From the NCBI GenBank assembly GCA_963849115.1, contig CAWKGK010000009.1:62001-126000 (forward strand): DNA of 64,000 nt. Reading direction: 5' to 3'. This document shows, piece after piece, positions 31,904 to 40,486 of this stretch. The DNA comes from JACDAL01 sp963849115 (lineage in GTDB: Bacteria > Actinomycetota > CADDZG01 > WHSQ01). The first letter of the stretch is position 1. Every line of letters begins with the position of its first letter. The notes beneath the pieces are model-generated. The model was not told where the DNA came from. It searched no databases and saw only the letters and a program-made list of their open reading frames with translations. Made by a program: the position numbers and the translations under genes.

Positions 31904-33354
31904 ATCCAGCACCAGCCGGCGGGCGGGAGCTCGTCGTCGGACCCGGTCTTCTCGGGCGCGGCTTTCTGACACGAGTCGAATTTCCAGATGCGTGCCCGCC
32001 AGGCTTCGTAGGGCAGCGCCGTTCCGCTCAAGAGCGGGAAGTAGAAAGCGAACAACAAGGCTGCCGCGATACACAAGGAGCCGACCGCCGCCGCGCCTGC
32101 CGAGGTCCGACTCACCCGAACGGCGACGAACGCGAGCGCCAGGCACATGAACGGCAGTGCCGGCAGTAGATAGAAGAGGAAGACCGCAGACCGATCACCT
32201 GCAAGCAGGAACCAGGGGGCATAGGCCCACGCGAATCCGGCCAGGATGACTCCCTCCGGCCGCGTTCGGTCTCGTCGGCGAAACCACGACAGAGCGACCA
32301 CTCCCAGGGCCACAATTGAAGACCACCACACCAGGGGACTCCCCGTTGCCAGCACCTCCTTGTAGTCACCGGAGGCGGTGACCGCGAAGTAGTAGGAGAC
32401 CGGGCGTTTGAGCAGGGGCCACGACCACGGCGGTGACTGATAAGCATGGGTATCGGTGAGGGCGCTGTGGAAGTCGTACATGAACAGCTGACGCTCGACC
32501 AGCGCCCGCAGCCACGCCCCCTGGTCCCACGGTGCCGCCAGCACGGCGCCGTCGAGCCGTCCGAGGTAGCAGGCGGCATAGACCACCGCCGGGAGGACCA
32601 CGAGCCACAGCCCCACGATGGGCCCACTGCGGCGAAGTGTGGCCGCAAGCGCGGAGCGCTCGCCCCGGGAGCGGGCTGAACCCATCTCCCAGATCAACGC
32701 CATCACCGGAGCCGCCATCACGACCAGGGCACCCGACCACTTGGTTGCCAGCGCCGCTCCCGCCGCGGCCCCCGCCGCGGCCAGCCACGGACGCAGAGGT
32801 CGTCGCTCAGCCTGCCGGTCGAGCACGAGGAACAAGAACACCGCCACCCCGAATCCCGTCACGAAGATATCGAGCATCGCCACCCTCGACTGCACGAAGT
32901 GAAGGGGGTCGATGGCGAGCAGTCCTGCTCCAATGAGCGCTCCCAGCGTCGAGCCGAGCAGGCGACGCCCCAGGACGTAGGTGAGGGCGATCGTGAGAGT
33001 GCCGGCCGCCACCGCCGCCACTCGCCGGCCGAAGGGGTCGTAGCCGAACAGCTCGATGCCCGCTCCGATCAGCCATTTCCCGAGCGGCGGGTGCACCGCG
33101 GTCTGCTCGGTCGCCGTCCCGCACAACGACTCGGCCGCGGTCACATACCAGCAGGCGTCCTTGGCGTAGTAGACCTCGTCGAACATCAGTTGGGCGGGCC
33201 GGCCGAGTTGAAACAGCCGCAGCCCCGCCGCCACCGCGGTTACCGCAAGCAGCGCCACCAGATCGACGGCTCCACCCCAATAAGAGGGGGCGCGCGTCGA
33301 GGGGCCAAAACGCCGCTCGCTCGACGCCCTCAGAATGGACACATGAGCAATCAT
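31900..33354 (-). CDS. Pmt-type dolichyl/polyprenyl-phosphate-mannose protein mannosyltransferase
   Basis: 484 aa GT-C glycosyltransferase. FDEVYYAKDACWYV after TM1 holds the catalytic Asp-Glu; HPPLGKWLIGAGIELFG and QSRVAMLDIF are the PMT blocks; about ten TM helices follow. It moves mannose from polyprenyl-phosphate-mannose to Ser/Thr of secreted proteins. ATG 33354 is chosen because the longer reading frame upstream has no PMT-like sequence and would overlap rsmI. It is divergent from rsmI (26-nt gap), an arrangement found in many actinobacteria. Confidence 0.92.
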   Translation of the reverse strand: MIAHVSILRASSERRFGPSTRAPSYWGGAVDLVALLAVTAVAAGLRLFQLGRPAQLMFDEVYYAKDACWYVTAAESLCGTATEQTAVHPPLGKWLIGAGIELFGYDPFGRRVAAVAAGTLTIALTYVLGRRLLGSTLGALIGAGLLAIDPLHFVQSRVAMLDIFVTGFGVAVFLFLVLDRQAERRPLRPWLAAAGAAAGAALATKWSGALVVMAAPVMALIWEMGSARSRGERSALAATLRRSGPIVGLWLVVLPAVVYAACYLGRLDGAVLAAPWDQGAWLRALVERQLFMYDFHSALTDTHAYQSPPWSWPLLKRPVSYYFAVTASGDYKEVLATGSPLVWWSSIVALGVVALSWFRRRDRTRPEGVILAGFAWAYAPWFLLAGDRSAVFLFYLLPALPFMCLALAFVAVRVSRTSAGAAAVGSLCIAAALLFAFYFPLLSGTALPYEAWRARIWKFDSCQKAAPEKTGSDDELPPAGWCWI

Positions 33355-33380
33355 CCGCCCGACCGCCCCCGAATGACGGC

Positions 33381-34214
33381 ATGACCGGACGTCTGGTCCT
33401 GTGCGCCACGCCAATCGGCAACCTCGAGGACGTGAGCCTGAGGCTCCTGCGCACGCTTGCCGAAGCCGACGTCGTCGCCTGCGAAGACCCACGACGAACC
33501 AAGAAGCTGTTGACTCATCACGGAGTGTCCGTCCGCTCCTTGCTCGTCTACAACGACGGCAACGAGCGCAGCAGAGCACCGGAGCTGGTGGAGAGGATTC
33601 GGTCCGGACTCACCGTGGCTCTGGTGTCCGATGCCGGCATGCCGGGGCTCTCGGACCCCGGTTATCAACTGGTGCGGGGTTGTGCGGAGGCGGACCTGTC
33701 GATCGAGGTGGTTCCAGGCCCCAGCTCCATAGTTAGCGCGCTGGCGCTCTCCGGGCTTCCTCCCGCCCGCTTCGTGTTCGAGGGCTTTCTTCCTCGGAAA
33801 GAGGGTGAGCGCCGGAGGCGTATCGAGGAGCTGGGGACAGAGAAGCGGACGCTCGTCTTTTTCGTGCCACCCCACCGGGCCCAAGCGACCGTCGAGGACC
33901 TGCTTGAGGGCCTAGGAGACAGACCGGCGGCTCTCGCCAGGGAGCTGACGAAGCTGCACGAGGAGGTGATCCGGGGCCGGCTTGGTGAGCTGTTGGAACG
34001 GCTGCGGGCCACGCCCGCCAGAGGCGAGCTGGTCCTGGTCCTGGGAGGGGCGGTGGGTGAGCATCGCGCCGAACCTCAACCCGAGGAGCTCGCCGCCCGG
34101 GCGCGCGCCCTGATGGAGGGGGGAACCGAGCGCAAGGAGGCGCTTACCCGGGTGGCCAAGGAGCTGGGCGTGCGGCGGCGCAAGGTGTTCGACGCCCTGC
34201 TGGACCCTCCCTGA
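33381..34214 (+). CDS. rsmI: 16S rRNA (cytidine1402-2'-O)-methyltransferase
   Basis: 277 aa tetrapyrrole-methylase-fold SAM enzyme. VLCATPIGNLEDVSLRLLR opens; CEDPRRTKKLL, VSDAGMPGLSDPGYQLV, VPGPSSIVSALALSGLP and FEGFLPRK are RsmI signatures. It 2'-O-methylates C1402 in the 30S decoding centre. The C-terminal helix-turn-helix-like extension (TRVAKELGVRRRKVFDALL) is present. Confidence 0.95.
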   Translation: MTGRLVLCATPIGNLEDVSLRLLRTLAEADVVACEDPRRTKKLLTHHGVSVRSLLVYNDGNERSRAPELVERIRSGLTVALVSDAGMPGLSDPGYQLVRGCAEADLSIEVVPGPSSIVSALALSGLPPARFVFEGFLPRKEGERRRRIEELGTEKRTLVFFVPPHRAQATVEDLLEGLGDRPAALARELTKLHEEVIRGRLGELLERLRATPARGELVLVLGGAVGEHRAEPQPEELAARARALMEGGTERKEALTRVAKELGVRRRKVFDALLDPP

Positions 34215-34285
34215 CAACCCGTTGACACGAGCCGGGGCGCTGCGACCGTGGGAAGGCGAAGAAAGGGGTCTGGGACTCCGGGCGG

Positions 34286-34573
34286 CTAGCGGGAGACGGG
34301 GGCGTCGTCGGGGAGCTTGACCTCGAGCCTTCCCATCTTCCCGAGCTCGCCGGCGCAATCAGCGCACACCCGCTTTTCCTTGTACTCGACGGCGGGATTC
34401 TCGGCACCGCAGAAGGTGCACAGGTCCTGTCGCTTTTGGAGGATGACCTGGTCCCCCGAGACGCTGATCTCGAGCTCGTCACCCTCATGGATGCCGAACA
34501 CGCGTCTCAGCTCGGACGGCAGCACGATCCGTCCCAACTCATCTATCTTCCTGACCACGCCGGTAGACTTCAT
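34286..34573 (-). CDS. AbrB-type regulator with C-terminal zinc knuckle
   Basis: 95 aa. SpoVT/AbrB DNA-binding domain (STGVVRKIDELGRIVLPSEL, then IHEGDELEI) at 1-48, then C52-x2-C55 and C70-x2-C73 forming a four-cysteine zinc site. ATG 34573 gives the canonical AbrB start MKSTGVVRKI. It lies between rsmI (convergent) and metG (divergent), with inverted repeats in the shared upstream gap. The AbrB plus C4 layout is a known AbrB variant form. Confidence 0.88.
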   Translation of the reverse strand: MKSTGVVRKIDELGRIVLPSELRRVFGIHEGDELEISVSGDQVILQKRQDLCTFCGAENPAVEYKEKRVCADCAGELGKMGRLEVKLPDDAPVSR

Positions 34574-34659
34574 CGGTGGCTTCCCCTCAATCTGGTAGTT
34601 ACTGGATAATCTAGCTGCCACTCGTGCTCCCGGTCAATCGCCAAACGGGTGAGAACGAC

Positions 34660-34698
34660 CCCCCAAATGGGGGTTTCTTGCCACCCTTTGGGGGCAAG
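34660..34698. promoter_or_regulatory. Two adjacent G/C-block dyads between abrB-like gene and metG
   Basis: CCCCC-AAAT-GGGGG at 34660-34673, then CTTGCC-A-CCC-TTT-GGG-GGCAAG at 34677-34698. Both have short A/T centres between C and G runs. They could be operators for the divergent AbrB-type protein or a leader hairpin for metG. No S-box or T-box features are visible. Confidence 0.45.
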
Positions 34699-34809
34699 CC
34701 AATCACAATCCACTGATCAGGGACCGGATTACAGCCGTCAAATTATGGATTTTTGGTGACTGCACGCGTTCAGTCGATAACGAATCTGCGGGACGGAGGC
34801 CTTAGCGTA

Positions 34810-36357
34810 GTGAGCCCAGTGAGTGACAACAGCTTCTACCTGACGACGCCCATCTATTACGTCAACGACGTCCCTCACCTCGGACACGCCTACACCACCG
34901 TTGCGTGCGACTTCATCGCCCGGTGGCGCCGCCTGCAGGGCCGATCGGTGCACTTCTTGACCGGGACAGATGAGCACGGCGAGAAGGTGGCGAGGACGGC
35001 GGCGGCCAAGGGTCTGAGCCCGGCGGAATGGACCGACGAGATCGTGCCGCGCTGGACCGAGCTGTGGGCCGCCCTCGACATCTCCAACGACGACTTCATC
35101 CGCACGACCGAGCCGCGCCACGAGGGCCCCGTGCAGAAGTTCATGTCCGCCTTGCACCAGAGAGACCAGATCTACCTCGGCTCCTACGAAGGACTTTATT
35201 GCGTCGGCTGTGAGGCGTTCAAGCAGCCGGACGAGCTTGTGGACGGCAACTGCCCGCTGCACGGGGTCCCCCCTGAGGTGGTCGAGGAGGACAACTACTT
35301 TTTCAGGCTGTCCGACTACCGACAGCGCCTTATCGACCTCTACGAGTCGAACCCCCGCTTCGTGATGCCCGAGGCGAGGCGGAGGGAGGTGCTCGGCAAG
35401 GTGCGCGCCGGCCTGGACGACCTTTCGATCTCAAGGGTCAGCTTCGACTGGGGAGTGCCGATTCCGTGGGATTCGAAGCACGTCATCTACGTGTGGGTCG
35501 ATGCTCTGCAGAACTACATCACCGCGGTCGGCTACGGCTCCGACGAGGAGAGCTTCGCCCGGCTGTGGCCTGCCAATGTCCACATGGTCGGCAAAGACAT
35601 CCTGTGGTTCCACTCGGTCATCTGGCCCGCCATGCTCATGGCAGTGGACCTCCCCTTGCCCGAGACCGTCTTCGCTCACGGCTTCCTGCAGGTAGGGGGC
35701 GAGAAGATGTCGAAGTCGAAGCTGACCGGTATCTCTCCCCATGATCTGCTCCCGACGTTTTCCTCCGACGGCTACCGCTACTTCTTCGTGCGGGAGGTCT
35801 CCTTCGGCCAGGACGGGAGCTTCTCCTGGGAGGCGATGGCCGAGCGCTACAACTCCGACCTCGCCAACGACTTCGGCAACCTGGCATCGCGCTCGCTCTC
35901 GATGATCTCTCGCTACCTGGACGGGATCATCCCGGCGCCGCCGCAGCCCTCGGAGCTGACCGAGGTGGAGAACACCCTCATGGAGAAGCAGCGAGCTGCC
36001 CTCGCCGGCATGGCCGAGGCGATCGACGATTTCCTGCTGCACGAGGCGCTCAGGAGCTGCTGGGGCTTTGTCCGCGCCGCCAATGCCTACGTGGAAGCAG
36101 TCACTCCCTGGGCGCTCGCCAAAGACGAATCCCGGCGCCGCCGACTCGAGGTGGTCCTCTATCAGCTCGCCGACTCACTGCGTCTGCTGGCCGTGATGGT
36201 TGCCCCCATCGTCCCTCGGGCCGCTGAGGAGCTGTGGCGTCGCCTTGGGGAGCGCGGCTCGGTTCACGATCGCACTCATGAGGATCTTCGCTGGGGGCTG
36301 AGCGCCGAGGGGAGACAGACGATCTCGGGTGCTCCGCTGTTTCCGCGTCTCGATTGA
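34810..36357 (+). CDS. metG: Methionyl-tRNA synthetase
   Basis: 515 aa class I synthetase. HIGH-type motif PHLGHAY, KMSKS motif GEKMSKSKLTG, VHMVGKDILWFHSVIWPAML and a single zinc knuckle (YCVGC, then NCPLHG) as in the Thermus-type enzyme. No C-terminal tRNA-binding (Trbp111-like) domain. GTG 34810 is chosen because GGAGG lies 10 nt upstream; GTG 34819 and the longer GTG 34753 are alternatives. Its stop codon starts the first of three 32-bp repeats. Confidence 0.95.
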   Translation: MSPVSDNSFYLTTPIYYVNDVPHLGHAYTTVACDFIARWRRLQGRSVHFLTGTDEHGEKVARTAAAKGLSPAEWTDEIVPRWTELWAALDISNDDFIRTTEPRHEGPVQKFMSALHQRDQIYLGSYEGLYCVGCEAFKQPDELVDGNCPLHGVPPEVVEEDNYFFRLSDYRQRLIDLYESNPRFVMPEARRREVLGKVRAGLDDLSISRVSFDWGVPIPWDSKHVIYVWVDALQNYITAVGYGSDEESFARLWPANVHMVGKDILWFHSVIWPAMLMAVDLPLPETVFAHGFLQVGGEKMSKSKLTGISPHDLLPTFSSDGYRYFFVREVSFGQDGSFSWEAMAERYNSDLANDFGNLASRSLSMISRYLDGIIPAPPQPSELTEVENTLMEKQRAALAGMAEAIDDFLLHEALRSCWGFVRAANAYVEAVTPWALAKDESRRRRLEVVLYQLADSLRLLAVMVAPIVPRAAEELWRRLGERGSVHDRTHEDLRWGLSAEGRQTISGAPLFPRLD

Positions 36358-36450
36358 ATCCCAATTCCGAACTCGGCGGAGCCGTTTGAATCCCAATTCC
36401 GAACTCGGCGGAGCCGTATGAATCCCAATTCCGACCTCGGCGGAGCCGTG
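36355..36450 (+). repeat. Three tandem 32-bp repeats between metG and tatD
   Basis: Exact 32-bp units at 36355-36386, 36387-36418 and 36419-36450. Each unit begins TGAATCCCAATTCCGA and ends CTCGGCGGAGCCG plus two or three variable bases; only about three positions differ between copies. Each holds two small dyads, GAAT-CCCA-ATTC and CGGC-GGA-GCCG. The first TGA is the metG stop. GGAG of the third copy lies 7 nt before the tatD ATG and may be its ribosome binding site. No other copy was noticed in the window. Confidence 0.9.
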
Positions 36451-36452
36451 GA

Positions 36453-37220
36453 ATGACAGCCTGGTTCGACTCCCACTGCCATCTGCATCTGTGCGAGGAG
36501 CGGGAGGACGCCTCCAGGCTCGTGGCGGAGGCTCGGGCCGCGGGGGTCAAGAGCTTGTTGACCGTCGGTATCGATGTGGAGTCCTCCCGGCGCGCCGCGG
36601 AGCTGGCGGAGAGCGAGGGGGTGTGGGCCGCGGTCGGGGTCCATCCCAACTCGGCCGGGGACTTCGATGACGTCGCCGCCGGGGCCGTGGCGGAACTGCT
36701 CGCCTTCGATCAGGTCGTGGCGGTGGGGGAGACGGGGCTCGACTTCTATCGGAACTCCTGTCCCGAAGAGCTGCAACTCGAGGCCTTCACCGCCCATATC
36801 CGACTCGCCAAAGCACATGATCTTGCGCTCGTCATCCACACACGCGCCTCGGTGGGCCGCGCTCTCGATCTGCTCGAGAACTTCGGAGCGCCCGATCGGC
36901 TCGTGTTTCACTGTTGGTCGGGGGACGCAAACGAGTTGACCAGGGCTCTGAGCTTGGGGGCCTTCATCTCCTTCGCGGGAAATATCTCGTTTCCGAGCGC
37001 CGAGCCGCTCCGTGAGGCTGCTGCCTCAGTCCCTGAAGAACGAATTCTGGTGGAAACCGATTCTCCCTTCCTGACCCCCGTCCCTCACCGGGGAAAGCCC
37101 AACCGCCCGGCTCTCTTGCCCCTCGTGGGGGCCGCGCTGGCCCAGGCGCGCGGCATCGAGACGGAGGACTTAGCCGATCTCACCTCCGCCAACGCCCGCC
37201 GCCTGTTCGGCCTGGAATGA
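36453..37220 (+). CDS. tatD: TatD-family metal-dependent deoxyribonuclease
   Basis: 255 aa amidohydrolase-fold nuclease. Metal ligands visible in FDSHCHLHL (HxH), GETGLDFYR (Glu), VIHTRAS and FHCWSG (His) and ETDSPFLTP (Asp). TatD proteins act as 3'-5' exonucleases or D-aminoacyl-tRNA hydrolases in quality control. Start directly follows the tandem repeats. The metG-tatD-rsmA-ispE order is common in actinobacteria; its stop overlaps the rsmA ATG (ATGA). Confidence 0.94.
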   Translation: MTAWFDSHCHLHLCEEREDASRLVAEARAAGVKSLLTVGIDVESSRRAAELAESEGVWAAVGVHPNSAGDFDDVAAGAVAELLAFDQVVAVGETGLDFYRNSCPEELQLEAFTAHIRLAKAHDLALVIHTRASVGRALDLLENFGAPDRLVFHCWSGDANELTRALSLGAFISFAGNISFPSAEPLREAAASVPEERILVETDSPFLTPVPHRGKPNRPALLPLVGAALAQARGIETEDLADLTSANARRLFGLE

Positions 37221-38038
37221 GCACTCTGCTCGGCCGAGCGCGCGTAAGAGAGCTTCTGCGAAGTCGCGATATCAGGCCGAGCAAGGCCCTGGGGCAGAGC
37301 TTCGTCATCGACCCCAACACGGTGGCAAGGATCGTGCGGCTGTCCGAGATCGAGCCGAGCGACTCGATTCTGGAGATCGGGGCCGGTGTCGGTTCCCTCA
37401 CGCTGGGCTTGGCGGGAGCCGCCCAACGGGTGGTGGCGCTGGAGAAGGACGAGCGCCTGGCCGCGCTGCTCCGGGAGGTGGTCGTGGGGGCAGACGTCGA
37501 CGTCGTCGCGGGCGACGCCTTGAAGGTCGACCTTGGAGCCTTTGACGCGAACAGGAGTGTTTCGAACCTCCCCTACAACGTTGCCGCCAGAGTGGTGCTC
37601 AGGCTCCTTGCCGAGGCGCCTCGGATCGAGGTGTTGACCGTGATGGTCCAGAAGGAGGTCGGCGAACGGTTGGCGGCAAGTCCCGGGACCAAGGTCTACG
37701 GCGCCTCGAGTGTCCTGGTCGCGGTTCACGCCCACGCCACGATCCTCGGCGGGGTATCGCGCCGGGCGTTCTGGCCCGTCCCCAACGTCGACTCGGTGGT
37801 CGTGAGGTTCGGCCGCCGCCCCGCGCCGGAGGGCGTCGGAAACCTCGGCGACGTGGTGAGGGCCGCATTCTCCCAGCGGCGCAAATCTCTGCGCAACTCC
37901 CTGGCGTCGGTCGCGGGCGGCGCCGAAGCGGCGGCCGCCGCTCTGACGACGGCGGGGGTGGCGCCGCAGGCGAGGGCCGAGGAGCTCGGTCTGGCGGAGT
38001 TCGTGAGCGTCGGCCGCGCGCTCGAGCACCGGCGTTGA
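37217..38038 (+). CDS. rsmA: 16S rRNA dimethyladenosine transferase
   Basis: 273 aa. LEIGAGVGSLTLGLA (SAM), ALEKDERLAALL and NLPYNVAARVV (catalytic NLPY) match RsmA/KsgA. It dimethylates A1518 and A1519 of 16S rRNA. RPSKALGQSFVIDP is the expected N-terminal block. ATG overlaps the tatD stop; its TGA overlaps the ispE TTG. Confidence 0.95.
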   Translation: MSTLLGRARVRELLRSRDIRPSKALGQSFVIDPNTVARIVRLSEIEPSDSILEIGAGVGSLTLGLAGAAQRVVALEKDERLAALLREVVVGADVDVVAGDALKVDLGAFDANRSVSNLPYNVAARVVLRLLAEAPRIEVLTVMVQKEVGERLAASPGTKVYGASSVLVAVHAHATILGGVSRRAFWPVPNVDSVVVRFGRRPAPEGVGNLGDVVRAAFSQRRKSLRNSLASVAGGAEAAAAALTTAGVAPQARAEELGLAEFVSVGRALEHRR

Positions 38039-38934
38039 GCCCGGCCCCCACGCTCGCCGCCAACGCCAGAGTCAACGCCAAAGTCAACCTGTTCCTGGCG
38101 GTGCAGGGGCGCAGACGGGACGGCTATCACGAGATCGCAACCGTGCTGCAGAACGTGTCCCTGGCCGACGATCTCGTCGTTGCCGAGGGGCCCGGTCCCG
38201 GTGATCACATCGAGGTGGAGTACGAGCCGTGGCTGGGCAAGGTCGCCATTGCTGAGGAGCAGAACCTCGTCCTGCGAGCTGCGCTACTCCTGCGCGAACG
38301 GACCGCCGACAAAGGGGCGGTCGAGGCTCATCTGCACAAGCGGATCCCGCTGGGGGCCGGGCTCGGGGGCGGTAGCGCCGACGCCGCCGGTGCACTCATC
38401 GCGCTCAATCGCTTATGGGCGGCCGGGCTCTCGGAGGCGGAGCTGGGCCGCGTGGGGGCCGAGCTCGGAAGCGACGTCCCCTACTGCCTCGTCGGAGGGA
38501 CCGCGTTGGCGACCGGGCGCGGCGAGGTCGTGAGCCAGGTGGAGGCGCCGCAGTCGTTGTGGTTCGTGCTGGGGATGTCCTCTGAGCCCCTGTCCACCGC
38601 GGCGGTCTACCGGGGGTGGTCTCCGGGCGCTCTTGTTCACAATCCGGAGCCGCTTCTCGAGGTCCTGGCCGCCGGCGATCCGGCGGGTCTTGCGGGACTG
38701 TTGCACAACGACCTTGAGGAGGTTGCGTTCGACCTGAGGCCGGAGCTCGCTCGAGCCAAGGCCGCCCTGCTCGAGGCAGGCGCCCTGGGTGCGAGCTTGT
38801 CGGGCTCGGGGCCGACGCTTTTCGCTCTCGCCGAGGGACCGGCCCACGCCCTCGAGGTGGCCGCTGGTGTGGAGGGGGTCTTCGAGAGGGTCGCGGCGGT
38901 CTCGTCGCGACCGGCGTGCGTCGTCGTAGGCTAG
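38035..38934 (+). CDS. ispE: 4-diphosphocytidyl-2-C-methyl-D-erythritol kinase
   Basis: 299 aa GHMP kinase of the MEP isoprenoid pathway. ARVNAKVNLFLAV with the catalytic Lys region, RRDGYHEIATVLQNVSLAD, and the glycine loop PLGAGLGGGSADAAGAL; GASLSGSGPTLFAL near the end. TTG 38035 overlaps the rsmA stop (TTGA). It ends 14 nt before tRNA-Gln. Confidence 0.94.
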   Translation: MSPAPTLAANARVNAKVNLFLAVQGRRRDGYHEIATVLQNVSLADDLVVAEGPGPGDHIEVEYEPWLGKVAIAEEQNLVLRAALLLRERTADKGAVEAHLHKRIPLGAGLGGGSADAAGALIALNRLWAAGLSEAELGRVGAELGSDVPYCLVGGTALATGRGEVVSQVEAPQSLWFVLGMSSEPLSTAAVYRGWSPGALVHNPEPLLEVLAAGDPAGLAGLLHNDLEEVAFDLRPELARAKAALLEAGALGASLSGSGPTLFALAEGPAHALEVAAGVEGVFERVAAVSSRPACVVVG

Positions 38935-38948
38935 TTTCGCCCTGCAAT

Positions 38949-39020
38949 TGCCCCGTGGGGTAAGTGGCAGCCCGAGGGATTTTGGATCCCTAAGTTCTGG
39001 TTCGAATCCAGGCGGGGCAG
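38949..39020 (+). tRNA. tRNA-Gln (TTG anticodon)
   Basis: 72-nt cloverleaf read by hand. Acceptor TGCCCCG/CGGGGCA, D arm GGG...CCC, anticodon stem AGGGA/TCCCT with loop TTTTGGA (anticodon TTG), variable TAAGT, T arm TCTGG-TTCGAAT-CCAGG (one G-T pair), discriminator G. CCA is not encoded. It lies between ispE and glmU. Confidence 0.93.
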
Positions 39021-39041
39021 CGTCCGTGTCAGGAGGTGATC

Positions 39042-40457
39042 GTGGGACAAGCTCGAACGACTGCGGTTGTGCTCGCCGGCGGCGACGGCAAACGCATGAA
39101 GTCGAGCGTCCCCAAGGTCCTTCAGATGGCTGCGGGCCGGCCGCTGCTGGCCCATGTGCTTGCCGCGCTCAACCCCCTCACCCTCGACGGCCGGGTCGTG
39201 GTCTGCTCGAGGAGGATCGAGGAGATCAAGGCGACGATGGCACCGGAGGACCTGATCACCGAGGTGTCCTACGTCGTCCAGGAGACGCCGCGGGGCACCG
39301 CCGATGCCGTCCGGGTCGCGCTCGAGGTCGCGTCCTCTCACAGTTCCGTGTTTCTCGTCGTGCAGGGTGCCACCCCCCTGCTGACGTCGCAGACTCTGGA
39401 GGGGCTCCTCGAGGCACACGCCGAGCGCTCTGCAGGGGTCACCGTTCTGACTGCTTTGATGCAGGACCCCACCGGTTACGGACGCCTGATCAGGGTCGGG
39501 GGGGATCCCACAAGGATCGTCGAAGAGCGCGATGCGAGCCCCGAAGAGCGTGAGGTGCGGGAGGTGAACGCGGGCGTGTACGCGTTCGATGCTGCCGCGC
39601 TGAGGGCGGTCCTCTCAAAGGTCGACGCGGAGAACTCTCAGGGCGAGTACTACCTTCCCGATGTTGTCGAACTTCTTCGCCTGCAGGGACACAGCGTTCA
39701 CGCCGTGCGCGCCGATCCCGGCGAGGTCGTGGGGGTCAAGACACGCGCCCATCTGGCGCTTGTGTCCAAGGTTTTGAGGCGCAGAGCCTGTGAGCACTGG
39801 ATGCTCCAAGGCGTGACTCTTATCGACCCCGATGTGACCTACATCGATTCGACGGTGACGATCGGGAGGGACGCCGTCGTCCACCCGTTCACATTCCTCG
39901 AGGGCGCCACTCACATAGACGAGAACGCCGAGATCGGCCCGCACACTCGTATCGTCGACTCGAGTGTCGGTGCCGGCGCGGCGGTCGGCTATTCGGTGGT
40001 TTTGTCCTCGGACATCGGTCCCGGAGTATCGGTCGGCCCCTTTGCCTCGCTGCGGCCCGGAACACGCCTCGGGCAGGGTGCCAAGGCGGGCTCGTTCGTC
40101 GAGCTCAAGAACGCGGTGGTGGGTGCCGGGAGCAAGGTAAATCACCTCTCCTATATAGGCGACGCGCGCGTGGGCACCGGGGTCAACGTCGGAGCGGGCA
40201 CGATCACATGCAATTGGGACGGTGACTCCAAGCACGAAACGGCCATCGGAGACGACGCCTACATAGGTTCGGACACGATGTTGGTGGCTCCGGTGACGGT
40301 GGGAGAGCGAGCCGCCACCGGCGCGGGGGCCGTGGTGACGAAGGACATCCCTGATGATGCGCTCGCGGTCGGCGCCCCAGCCCGGCTGCTCTTGGGGCGC
40401 GGCGATCGGATGGGACGCAAGGCGCGCACCGAGGAGCCCGAGGAGCCGCGACAATAG
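39042..40457 (+). CDS. glmU: Bifunctional GlmU (GlcN-1-P acetyltransferase/GlcNAc-1-P uridyltransferase)
   Basis: 471 aa. N-terminal uridyltransferase domain (VVLAGGDGKRMKSSVPKVL, QETPRGTADAV, GYGRLIR, EVNAGVYAFD) and C-terminal left-handed beta-helix acetyltransferase (GPFASLRPGTRLGQGAKAGS, NHLSYIGDARVG, CNWDGDSKHETAIGDDAYIG). It makes UDP-GlcNAc for peptidoglycan. GTG 39042 is preferred because AGGAGGTG lies just upstream and overlaps the in-frame GTG at 39036. It starts 21 nt after tRNA-Gln. Confidence 0.96.
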   Translation: MGQARTTAVVLAGGDGKRMKSSVPKVLQMAAGRPLLAHVLAALNPLTLDGRVVVCSRRIEEIKATMAPEDLITEVSYVVQETPRGTADAVRVALEVASSHSSVFLVVQGATPLLTSQTLEGLLEAHAERSAGVTVLTALMQDPTGYGRLIRVGGDPTRIVEERDASPEEREVREVNAGVYAFDAAALRAVLSKVDAENSQGEYYLPDVVELLRLQGHSVHAVRADPGEVVGVKTRAHLALVSKVLRRRACEHWMLQGVTLIDPDVTYIDSTVTIGRDAVVHPFTFLEGATHIDENAEIGPHTRIVDSSVGAGAAVGYSVVLSSDIGPGVSVGPFASLRPGTRLGQGAKAGSFVELKNAVVGAGSKVNHLSYIGDARVGTGVNVGAGTITCNWDGDSKHETAIGDDAYIGSDTMLVAPVTVGERAATGAGAVVTKDIPDDALAVGAPARLLLGRGDRMGRKARTEEPEEPRQ

Positions 40458-40486
40458 ATCCCTGTCGAGCCAGCCGGGAGGCGTGA

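Noticed and set aside
33355..33579. Longer N-terminus for the Pmt protein
   Set aside because: The extra 75 codons are Cys/Arg-rich, overlap rsmI, and lack PMT similarity.
34622..34809. S-box or T-box riboswitch upstream of metG
   Set aside because: Hairpins are present, but none of the conserved T-box (TGGNACC) or SAM-riboswitch core sequences is visible.
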